A DNA stretch of 64,000 nt from Planctomycetota bacterium (GTDB lineage Bacteria; Planctomycetota; Planctomycetia; Planctomycetales; Planctomycetaceae), in assembly GCA_027623235.1 (NCBI GenBank), contig JAQBVJ010000002.1, positions 1 to 64,000 on the forward strand, read 5' to 3'. Below the pieces are notes generated by a model, which was not told the origin of the DNA, did not search any database, and saw only the letters and a program-made list of their open reading frames with translations. The position numbers were made by a program, and so were the translations under genes. This document shows, piece after piece, positions 18,776 to 26,077 of this stretch. The number at the start of each line of letters is the position of its first letter. Position 1 is the stretch's first letter.

Positions 18776-20527
18776 TCAGTCCACTGGCGAGTGCTCCGGA
18801 TGAATTCGGGAAAGCTCTCCTCGAAGATAGTTTTCTACGTCTCGTGCAATATCCAGTGCGAGGGCGTGGCGGGCGATTTCTTCTGCCTGGCCGACCGACA
18901 CATGACGGATAATGTCTTTGACCTCCGGTATGGAGATGGGAGTCACACTCAGCGTCCTCAGCCCCATTCCAACCAGAAGCGGAATAAACCGAGGATCAGA
19001 ACTCATTTGCCCGCAAACGGTGACATTGATGCCGTGCCGGTTGGCGGCATCCACAACCATCTGGATCAATCGCAGAATAGACGGATCACCCGCACGGTAC
19101 AAGCTGGACACATTCGGGTCTCCCCGGTCCACAGCCAGTGCATACTGAATCAGATCATTGGTACCGATCGAGAAAAAGTCGACCTCTCGGGCGAATTCAT
19201 CAGCCAGCATGACAGCGGCGGGAACCTCCACCATCATCCCGATAGGCACGTCACGATTGAAGTCGATCCTGGCGTCGTCGAGATCCTCCATGACGTCGCC
19301 GAGGATCATTTTCGCCTTACGCAATTCCAGCAGAGTGGTCACGAGCGGAAACATGATGCGAACGTCACCATGGACGGCCGCTCGAAGAATCGCCCTCAGC
19401 TGAATTTTGAATTGCGGCGTGTCTCTCAAACTCAGCCGAATGCTGCGCAGCCCCAGCGCCGGATTATCGACCTCATAAAATGAGGCACCGGATGCCGGCA
19501 CCTTGTCAGCCCCCAGGTCGAGCGTTCGAATCACGACCGGGCGATCACTCATCGACTCCAGCACGCGACAGTACGCGTTATAGTGGTCTTCCTCGGTCGG
19601 CTCAGTCCTGGCACCAAGATAGAGAAATTCAGTCCGATAAAGCCCCACGCCATCCGCACCGCGCTCTGTGCAGTGCTCGACTTCCTGCGGAAACTCAATA
19701 TTGCCCATGACGTGGACGCGGACGCCGTCGGGCGTAATCGCAGGTAACTCGTGCAGTTCCGCAAGCCTTGCGTTTTCCTGCTTCCGCGACTCCAGCGACA
19801 CCCGGTATTTTTCCAGAGTCGCCTCGTCGGGATCAATAATGACCTCGCCACGTCCCCCGTCGATGATGACGAGTTCACCCGGTGACACGTCGGCGAGAAA
19901 ATTTCCGATTCCAACGACAGCGGGAATCTCCAGGGCCCCGGCGAGGATTGCCGTGTGACTGGTTCGACCGCCAACCTCCGTCGCGAATCCCAGCACGAAT
20001 TCCGGATCGAGACCGGCCGTTTCGCTGGGCGTCAGATTGTGAGCCAGAATGACCACGTGTTCGGTGATGTGCGATAACTCGGGGCGTTTTTCTCCAAGAA
20101 GCGCCCGTAAAAGGCGTTTTTCGAGGTCGAAAACGTCGGCAGCCCGCTCTGCAAGATACGGGTTGCCAAGGTTCTGAAAAACCTTCGCGTAGTTGCGCAG
20201 GACCCGACTTGCCGCAAACTCCGGCGAGAAGCACTTCGTCCGAATGAGCCCTTCAATTTCGCCAATTAACTTCTTGTCCCGGAGCATCATCCGATGCGCC
20301 CCGAAGATCGCCGCATACTCGTCGCCGAGCCGCTCGCTTGCGACTCGTTGATTTTCTTCGAGTCCGATGCTCACCGCTTCAATGGCCGCACGAAAACGAC
20401 CGACTTCGGACTCGACGGCATCGACACTGACAAATCGCTGGGGGATCTGGAATCCCTCAGACCCAAACAAGAGCGCCTCGCCGATGGCGACGCCGGGAGA
20501 AACAGCAATTCCACTCCGCGTCTGCAT
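18776..20527 (-). CDS. ptsI: Phosphoenolpyruvate-protein phosphotransferase (PTS enzyme I)
   Basis: The 583-residue product is full length for enzyme I, which transfers phosphate from PEP to HPr. The phospho-accepting His191 lies in GGRTSHTAI; the PEP-binding domain has [34 protein letters not shown] and [17 protein letters not shown]. The active-site Cys lies in VCGQMSSDP (usually CGEMAGD), so Glu is replaced by Gln. It follows the HPr gene by 57 bases. With no EIIB/EIIC genes here, the trio is more like a regulatory (nitrogen-type) PTS than a sugar importer. Confidence 0.95.
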   Translation of the reverse strand: MQTRSGIAVSPGVAIGEALLFGSEGFQIPQRFVSVDAVESEVGRFRAAIEAVSIGLEENQRVASERLGDEYAAIFGAHRMMLRDKKLIGEIEGLIRTKCFSPEFAASRVLRNYAKVFQNLGNPYLAERAADVFDLEKRLLRALLGEKRPELSHITEHVVILAHNLTPSETAGLDPEFVLGFATEVGGRTSHTAILAGALEIPAVVGIGNFLADVSPGELVIIDGGRGEVIIDPDEATLEKYRVSLESRKQENARLAELHELPAITPDGVRVHVMGNIEFPQEVEHCTERGADGVGLYRTEFLYLGARTEPTEEDHYNAYCRVLESMSDRPVVIRTLDLGADKVPASGASFYEVDNPALGLRSIRLSLRDTPQFKIQLRAILRAAVHGDVRIMFPLVTTLLELRKAKMILGDVMEDLDDARIDFNRDVPIGMMVEVPAAVMLADEFAREVDFFSIGTNDLIQYALAVDRGDPNVSSLYRAGDPSILRLIQMVVDAANRHGINVTVCGQMSSDPRFIPLLVGMGLRTLSVTPISIPEVKDIIRHVSVGQAEEIARHALALDIARDVENYLRGELSRIHPEHSPVD

Positions 20528-20584
20528 GATGGCCGTTGCCTCTGGGGTTACTGGATCACCTTATCCAGGCGTGTCGAGCGACTC

Positions 20585-20875
20585 TCAGTCAGCCCGCTTC
20601 ACGTGCCCCTGAAAGTCGGACTCAAAAAGTTTCGCCAGACTGTCAACTGCCTCGTCCGATCCCGGGCCAGTTGCCTGCAGCTCAAGCTGACATCCCTGGC
20701 CGGCGTTGAGCGACATGAGATCAAAAATGTTGCTGGCATCGACCGCTCGGTCACCCTTAAGAATCCGAATCTCGCAGTCAAAACCGCCGGCGCATTGAGC
20801 GATTTGAGAACACGGTACCAGATGAAGACCGTTCTCTCCCTTCACCAAAACTTTCCGGGCAACGGAACCGCTCAT
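20585..20875 (-). CDS. ptsH: HPr-like phosphocarrier protein
   Basis: The ATG at 20875 has GGGGAGGA upstream and gives a 96-residue HPr. The phospho-His18 sits in GLHLVPCS; the family consensus is GLHxRPA, so the Arg that stabilises the phosphohistidine is Val here. The region around the regulatory Ser position reads VDASNIFDLMSLNAGQG, typical of HPr. The gene lies between the EIIA and enzyme I genes on one strand. Function as phosphocarrier is inferred from the family; altered phosphotransfer kinetics are possible because of the missing Arg. Confidence 0.88.
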   Translation of the reverse strand: MSGSVARKVLVKGENGLHLVPCSQIAQCAGGFDCEIRILKGDRAVDASNIFDLMSLNAGQGCQLELQATGPGSDEAVDSLAKLFESDFQGHVKRAD

Positions 20876-20930
20876 TGTGGGCCAATTCCTCCCCTGGTTC
20901 ACAGCCGAACCCGACAGACCAGCTGCCGGT

Positions 20931-21401
20931 TCAGGACTGCTTACTATCCGCTTCTGCGAGCAGTTCGACAACATCTTCCACAGTTTTTGACTGCTTCAGG
21001 AAGTTGCAGAATGTCTGATCACGGAGATGCCGTGAAATGTTTTCGAGCCCTCTCAGATGGTCGCCAGGTCGGTCCGGCGGAGAAATCAGCAGAAAGAGAA
21101 TGTAGACGGCGTCGCCGTCCAGACTCGCGAAGTCAACACCATCGCTTGAGATCGCGACTGTCGCGACAAGCCGGTCAACAGACGGGTGCTTTGTATGAGG
21201 CACCGCAACTCCGTTTCCGATCCCGGTCGATCCAAGCTCTTCGCGTTTGAGGATCGCGGCGACGATGCTGGCTTCATCTTCAGCAGGGATGGCACCCGCG
21301 TTTTTAAGACTGGCGACCATTGCCTCAATGGCACCGGCTTTGGACACCGCTTCGAGATTCGGAATGATCGTCTCGGTAACGACAAATTCAGACAGATTCA
21401 T
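20931..21401 (-). CDS. ptsN: PTS EIIA (nitrogen/fructose type)
   Basis: Starting at the ATG at 21401 (GGAGA eight bases upstream), the 156-residue product is a PTS_EIIA_2 domain protein. The phospho-accepting His69 lies in [27 protein letters not shown] and [14 protein letters not shown] follow as in EIIA-Ntr. Without a membrane component nearby it is probably regulatory. It is the first gene of the ptsN-ptsH-ptsI unit. Confidence 0.93.
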   Translation of the reverse strand: MNLSEFVVTETIIPNLEAVSKAGAIEAMVASLKNAGAIPAEDEASIVAAILKREELGSTGIGNGVAVPHTKHPSVDRLVATVAISSDGVDFASLDGDAVYILFLLISPPDRPGDHLRGLENISRHLRDQTFCNFLKQSKTVEDVVELLAEADSKQS

Positions 21402-21690
21402 CAAGACTTCTCCGAGACCAGGTGGTCGGAAGGAGTAAACAGCGATGATGCCACCCGTCGGCAGCATCAGAATCACAGACCGTATGCAGACGCGTTCGTC
21501 CCGTCAACACTCCCGATGCCGCAAAGCAAACGAATCGTTCGTGGACACCAGTGACAACGCAACCGATGGAAAAACATTGATTTATACGTTTTGTGGGAGT
21601 ACCGACAGAATAGCCTCGGAACAGCGTCAACAGTGAAGTCAACAGTCAGCGTCTGCGGCAGGAATTCAAAGAATTGAGTCGACGTCAAAT

Positions 21691-22041
21691 TCAGAAACCA
21701 GCATTCAGTGATGTATCGTCCTGAGCCTCTTCGGAACTTTCCTCTGTGGCCCGAAAATCCGTGCGAGGCAGGGATATCGACCGGGACGGCTTCAACTTCG
21801 ACCAGAAACCTGCCCAGCGGCCTTCCGATGGACTGTCGGCCGGTTCCCGAAAATCCGATGGAGCCGGGGCATTCATTCGGCTTTCCGTACCGGCGAAGTG
21901 AAGATCACCACTCAACGGCGAATTCAGACGCTCTGACAGGTTGTCGTCACGCCGAGCCAGCAAGCCGGGAAGCTGGCATCCGGAAACGCATAAAGCAGAG
22001 ACAATCAGCGACAGCAACATCAGGTTTTTTACTGAGCGCAT
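21691..22041 (-). CDS. Small lipoprotein
   Basis: A 116-residue protein with a lipoprotein signal peptide (MRSVKNLMLLSLIVSALCVSGC; lipobox CVSGC with Cys22). The mature part is polar, rich in Ser, Arg, Glu and Pro, and appears disordered. No domain is recognised. A second small lipoprotein lies immediately upstream (22108-22272) and shares the GCQL start after the lipid-anchoring Cys. Confidence 0.65.
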   Translation of the reverse strand: MRSVKNLMLLSLIVSALCVSGCQLPGLLARRDDNLSERLNSPLSGDLHFAGTESRMNAPAPSDFREPADSPSEGRWAGFWSKLKPSRSISLPRTDFRATEESSEEAQDDTSLNAGF

Positions 22042-22107
22042 CGTTTCCTCAATCTCGTTTCCGTTTCAACCAGCGAATCCGCGACACGAGCCCTCTAAAT
22101 CAGACAG

Positions 22108-22272
22108 CTATTCCGGCTCACCGATTTCCGGCTCCCATTGATCTGGAAGAACATTCAACGTTGGATACGGCACCGGGTGGTCCTTGTTAACCGCCAGCGA
22201 AAAACGGCCAAGCTGGCAACCACTCATTGAAAGTGCCGTGACCATGAATGCAGTTAGAGTCCATCGCGTCAT
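22108..22272 (-). CDS. Very small lipoprotein
   Basis: From the ATG at 22272 the product has 54 residues: a signal peptide MTRWTLTAFMVTALSMSGC with a lipobox ending at Cys19, then a 35-residue Pro-rich tail (GRFSLAVNKDHPVPYPTLNV...). The open frame extends further upstream but without signal-peptide character. Its likeness to the neighbouring lipoprotein around the lipidation site suggests a related pair. Function unknown. Confidence 0.55.
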   Translation of the reverse strand: MTRWTLTAFMVTALSMSGCQLGRFSLAVNKDHPVPYPTLNVLPDQWEPEIGEPE

Positions 22273-22386
22273 CGTTCTATCCCGCGACACAGAGAAGTGA
22301 GGCCGGCGCAGGGCACCGTGTTCTGTCGAGTCGCGTGATATCAGGATTCGAAAATTGCCGGAAGACCGACCTGCTCGCACCCAGAC

Positions 22387-23586
22387 TCACGATGTCCCCG
22401 TTTTCCCGGCCGATTTCAGCGTCACAATGCTGATTTCGGGGCGGGCATTGATCCTCAAGGGATGCCTGCCACCCACCCCGCGCGAGACGTACAGCAAGGT
22501 GGGAGACGAATAAAAAAGCCCCCCTGCGTACCGCACGCCGTGAATACTCGGCGAGAAAACCGGCCCAACGACCGGCAGAACCACCTGACCTCCGTGATTG
22601 TGTCCCGTGAGCATCAGATCGACACCAGCCCGCCGTGCCCATGAGAAATTGTCCGGCGTATGGCTGAGCAGAAGCCGAAACAACTCGCGTGGTGAAGCAT
22701 CGAAGTTCGGATGCCGTCCCATCCACGGACGCTCGTCCCCTCCAATGGCGATCGGCGGACCCATTGTGTCGAGAATCTGCACTCGGCCGGCCATGTCGAG
22801 CCAGCCGGATGCAGTCATCTTGTCTCGAATCGGAGTCGTATCGAGATACCAGTCATGGTTTCCCAGGATAAAGAATTTTCCAAGAGGAGCTTCCAGTCGC
22901 CCGATCGTGGACGGAATCCACTCGGAAAACTCATCCCCGTCCAGCAGATCTCCCGTGAAGCAGATCATGTCGTAATCGAGCTTCGCAACACCCTCGAACA
23001 CGTGCTCGAAAAACGGCAGATCGACCGTCCCGATGAAGTGCAGATCCGTCAGGTGGAGAATCCGCAGCCCGTCCCATTCCTTCGGCAGTCGATCGAGCGT
23101 GAATTCCCGCTCGTTGAATTCCACGGTGAAGCACTCGTTTCCGGGAATCTTCGTCATGAACTGAAACGGTCCCTCACCGAGCGGTGGTCTGCCGAGAGCT
23201 TTTTCCACGTCAATAATCCGTGACGAAAAATCTGTTTGTTGACGCGGCGGTCGATGCAGCAGGTGTCTCGCACACGAAAAAACGAATCCCGCAAATCCGG
23301 CGAAGCAGATGCCAAAGTAAAACTGCACCGCAACCGGCAGACCTTCCCAGACATCGGCCGGCGAAATCGGGTGCAGGAAGACACCTGGAGAAAAAAATCC
23401 GATGACCACAAACACCCAGGACGGAAAAAGCGGGATCAGCAGGTCATGGACGTGGCGAATTTCCTTGAGATATTTCTCGTGAACCGGCAAAGCGTGAAGT
23501 CGATTCACGAGCGTCACAAGAAGCTCAGCATTACCCACTGAGAGGATCATCAGCCAGGAAAGATTCAGCCAGAGCATTGTCGACAT
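22387..23586 (-). CDS. Membrane-anchored calcineurin-type metallophosphoesterase
   Basis: The 399-residue product has two or three N-terminal hydrophobic helices (about 5-25, 55-75, 85-105) and a C-terminal metallophosphoesterase domain of the YkuE/YaeI type. Metal-binding motifs are visible in order: LHLTDLHFIG, CFTGDLLDG, LGNHDWY, LLSHTPDNF and LTGHNHGGQV. Such enzymes hydrolyse phosphoesters; YaeI-like members act on lipid intermediates such as UDP-2,3-diacylglucosamine, but the substrate here is not determined. A second possible start is the ATG at 23577. Confidence 0.9.
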   Translation of the reverse strand: MSTMLWLNLSWLMILSVGNAELLVTLVNRLHALPVHEKYLKEIRHVHDLLIPLFPSWVFVVIGFFSPGVFLHPISPADVWEGLPVAVQFYFGICFAGFAGFVFSCARHLLHRPPRQQTDFSSRIIDVEKALGRPPLGEGPFQFMTKIPGNECFTVEFNEREFTLDRLPKEWDGLRILHLTDLHFIGTVDLPFFEHVFEGVAKLDYDMICFTGDLLDGDEFSEWIPSTIGRLEAPLGKFFILGNHDWYLDTTPIRDKMTASGWLDMAGRVQILDTMGPPIAIGGDERPWMGRHPNFDASPRELFRLLLSHTPDNFSWARRAGVDLMLTGHNHGGQVVLPVVGPVFSPSIHGVRYAGGLFYSSPTLLYVSRGVGGRHPLRINARPEISIVTLKSAGKTGTS

Positions 23587-23923
23587 CCCATCGGGCCCGC
23601 TTCGCGGACCGCCTCCTGCGGTTCGTCATACGGCCCGATCGGCCGACTTTTCATGACCGTTCACTCTTCTGCAACCACTCACAACAGGCACGAGCAACCT
23701 GCCATGCGTGCTCACGACTGAGACTGCGAGCCCGTCTAAATAAAGTGCGACAGAGATTACTCACAACCAACACAGGGTGGGTGCAGCAAGCCTCGATCAA
23801 ATTGTGGGTTACTTCCGCCGGCGATTTGCTTCAACGATGACACTCTGCTTTCGAGAGGCCGGCTTGCGAAACCCACCTTGACGAACTTTCGGGGGACTCC
23901 ACCCACCCTGCAAATAATCCGTG
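23587..23923. other. Intergenic region, degenerate inverted repeat
   Basis: No gene is evident. Between about 23770 and 23920 a loose inverted repeat is visible (GGTGGGTGCAGCAAGCC against GGCTTGCGAAACCCACC), probably a decayed intergenic element like the others in this window. Confidence 0.4.
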
Positions 23924-25042
23924 CTACAGGCCCTTCTTCAGGCTCTCGATTTTTCCTTCCTGAAGAATCGGCAGATAGCGGTTCGGAATCGCCAGAATGA
24001 AGCACGCGACGGAGGTTCCGAAGAGAGAACTCGGGCGGCCACCCGTGACGTACCTCGGATCCCGCCAGGCACCATCCTCTGTTGCGGAATTGGGCTTTCG
24101 AATCTGACTTGTCACCAGCTGATCACGAAGAATCGGGTAACACTCCTTCCAGTAGTCGCCTCCCACCTGGTACATCGCCTGCCCGACGTAATACAGCGAG
24201 TAAGCGTCAAACGGAACTCGGCCATCGCCCTGACGCGGCGGCTTCAGCTTCTTCACGGCATCGGCCAGAATGTCCATGTTCTTGTTGATGCGCCAGTCGT
24301 CGTACTGTCCGAATTCCTGCAGACAGACGACCCCTGCCGCAGCCATCGCCGTCGTCCCGTTGTGGCCGTCGTAGGTGAACTGCCCGGGACCGATTTTGAT
24401 TTTCGGATCGTCGATGCTCCGCGCACCGTTAGAGGCCCGATACTTGCCTCGCACGCTTCGGATGGCCAGCTGTATCACATCGCGGCGAACTTCCAGCCCG
24501 CTGTCGACTGCGCTGCGAAGAGCTTTCGCCTGCATCACGACCAGGCTCAGATCGTGCCCGTATCCCTGTCGGCGAGCCCGGTAATCCCAGCCGCCGTCTT
24601 TCGCCTGTGTATTCGCAATGAGCCGCAAAGCCTGCTCCAGCACCTTGCTCATCCGCGGGTCATTCTTCATTCCGTGAGCCTGTCCGAGCACAAACGTTGC
24701 CAGGCCGTGGTTGTACATGTCGCGCTGAGGGTCCGCGATGTTGAGCAGCCCGGACGGCTTCGCGTTCCGCATCACGTAATCCAGAGCCCGATCGACAACC
24801 GCGCCATACTTTCCTCGCCCCGGAAGATGTCCGTCGGCAAGAAACGCGAGCACACCCATGCTGACCAGGCCGAGGTCGTTGGAGTCCCAGTTGCCCTGCG
24901 GCCCCTGGTTCTTCGCGAGCCACTCCAGCCCGCGAGACAACGCCAGCTCACTCGTCGGAGTGAATTCCCAGTCCCCTTCAGCCCGCAGCGACTGCGGCAC
25001 AAAAAGAAGAACGAGGAGCAGCAGACTGATTTGCGTTTTCAC
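23924..25042 (-). CDS. Secreted alpha/alpha-toroid (prenyltransferase/squalene-oxidase repeat) protein
   Basis: I chose the GTG at 25042: an AGGGG lies seven bases upstream and the start opens a clear signal peptide (KTQISLLLLVLLFVPQSLRA). A GTG ten codons further up is also open. The mature 350 residues contain toroid repeats typical of prenyltransferase/squalene-oxidase repeat proteins (LEWLAKNQGPQGNWDSNDLGLVSMGVLAFL, LIANTQAKDGGWDYR, DGHNGTTAMAAAGVVCLQEFG). Exported versions are common in planctomycetes and lack a known catalytic role. The aspartate motif of terpene cyclases is not obvious, so enzymatic function is doubtful. Confidence 0.82.
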   Translation of the reverse strand: MKTQISLLLLVLLFVPQSLRAEGDWEFTPTSELALSRGLEWLAKNQGPQGNWDSNDLGLVSMGVLAFLADGHLPGRGKYGAVVDRALDYVMRNAKPSGLLNIADPQRDMYNHGLATFVLGQAHGMKNDPRMSKVLEQALRLIANTQAKDGGWDYRARRQGYGHDLSLVVMQAKALRSAVDSGLEVRRDVIQLAIRSVRGKYRASNGARSIDDPKIKIGPGQFTYDGHNGTTAMAAAGVVCLQEFGQYDDWRINKNMDILADAVKKLKPPRQGDGRVPFDAYSLYYVGQAMYQVGGDYWKECYPILRDQLVTSQIRKPNSATEDGAWRDPRYVTGGRPSSLFGTSVACFILAIPNRYLPILQEGKIESLKKGL

Positions 25043-25348
25043 ATGAATCCCCTGCGAGACTTCCTGAGTCACTGATCAACTATTGAAAAAGTCTGCGTCC
25101 TGTCGCGGAGCGGCGCAAGCCTGATGGTACTTGTTTTCGATCTTGAAACACGGAGACACGGAGAGCACAGAGTCGAGGTTCACGGCGGATCTCTGTGTTC
25201 TCCGTGCCTCTGTGTTTCAGAAATTCCTGTGAATCCTCGGCGTAAGCCGCCCGGCGCTGGATGGGACACCCTGCTTACGCCGTGCCGCGACTTTATTTCA
25301 ATGGGCTGCTGAGCAAAGCCTGGCAACTTCGACTGCTCCCGCAAAGCC
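25043..25348. other. Intergenic region with an inverted-repeat element
   Basis: Apart from the inverted repeat at 25144-25219, the phrase CTTACGCCGTGCCGC near 25273-25287 repeats a sequence next to the palindrome at about 9060. No gene recognised. Confidence 0.5.
25144..25219. repeat. Inverted repeat with CACGGAGACACGGAG arms
   Basis: Left arm at 25144-25172 and right arm at 25191-25219 are 29-base inverted repeats with three mismatches, each itself a run of near-tandem CACGGAGA/CACAGAG units. It lies between two genes on the same strand. Confidence 0.85.
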
Positions 25349-25876
25349 CTACCCCAGCTGATCAAGCACAGACTTTAATTCATCCGGCTCCAATGAGACG
25401 CTGTTCTTTGCGAGTTCGTCCGCCAGATCGTCCGGTGCCTCTTCGTACTCAGCCACACATTGAGGATGAAGATACCCCGCGCCCGATCGGGCAAAGCTGC
25501 CCGTGTCGATCTCCCGCTCAACGGCGATCCGAATTTCTCCCTTTGAAATTGTCTCGCCACACACCTGGCAACTGGACCGGCCGGACGGAGCAAATTCGGC
25601 GTACGGAAACGTCGTCGGTTTCTGCTTCTTCCGATTCGCGGCAATCGTTTCTTCCAGCTCAGCTCGATCCGGAATGTCCTCTGCAAAGTCGCGCAGCGCT
25701 TCGTTGAGGTCGTTGGCCACTTTCTGAGCGGCACATTTCAAGTGAAACCACTGGTAAGTCACGGCGTCCTGAAAGACCGTCTCGTGTCCGAACCGCAGCT
25801 CGTCTTTTGCAATCTTCTCGCGACACTTCCGGCAGCTCGCCCGACCGGACTTTGCATGCTCGATGAGATGGGCCAT
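25349..25876 (-). CDS. Stand-alone double PARP-type zinc finger protein
   Basis: The 175-residue protein consists of two PARP-type zinc fingers (PF00645-like) and a short acidic C-terminus. Finger 1: EHAKSGRASCRKCREKIAKDE then WFHLKCA (CxxC...HxxC). Finger 2: FAPSGRSSCQVCGETISKGEIR then GYLHPQCVAEY. The AKSGRASCxKC phrase closely resembles the first finger of eukaryotic PARP1, which recognises DNA breaks. No ADP-ribosyltransferase, BRCT or WGR domain is attached. DNA binding is inferred from the family; nothing in the neighbourhood indicates which repair process it serves. No signal peptide, so cytoplasmic. Confidence 0.82.
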   Translation of the reverse strand: MAHLIEHAKSGRASCRKCREKIAKDELRFGHETVFQDAVTYQWFHLKCAAQKVANDLNEALRDFAEDIPDRAELEETIAANRKKQKPTTFPYAEFAPSGRSSCQVCGETISKGEIRIAVEREIDTGSFARSGAGYLHPQCVAEYEEAPDDLADELAKNSVSLEPDELKSVLDQLG

Positions 25877-26077
25877 TGAGTTTTCCTCCTTCGATCCCCG
25901 GCGTCGTGAATCGCAACCATTCCGGCTTTCGGTTGCCCCTGCCCTTTTCGCCGGAAAGCGTCTCTGCCCACAACCCGATTGTCAGTGACACCACACGGAG
26001 TCCACCAATTCCAATCCGCGTGAGGTTGCCCTTTGTTCGGCAAGAAAGACGGCATCCCGGTTAAGAACAAGTTCGTG

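Noticed and set aside
23921-25075. 384-residue plus-strand open frame opposite the alpha-toroid gene
   Set aside because: Its protein has no recognisable motif, whereas the minus strand encodes a signal peptide and toroid repeats.
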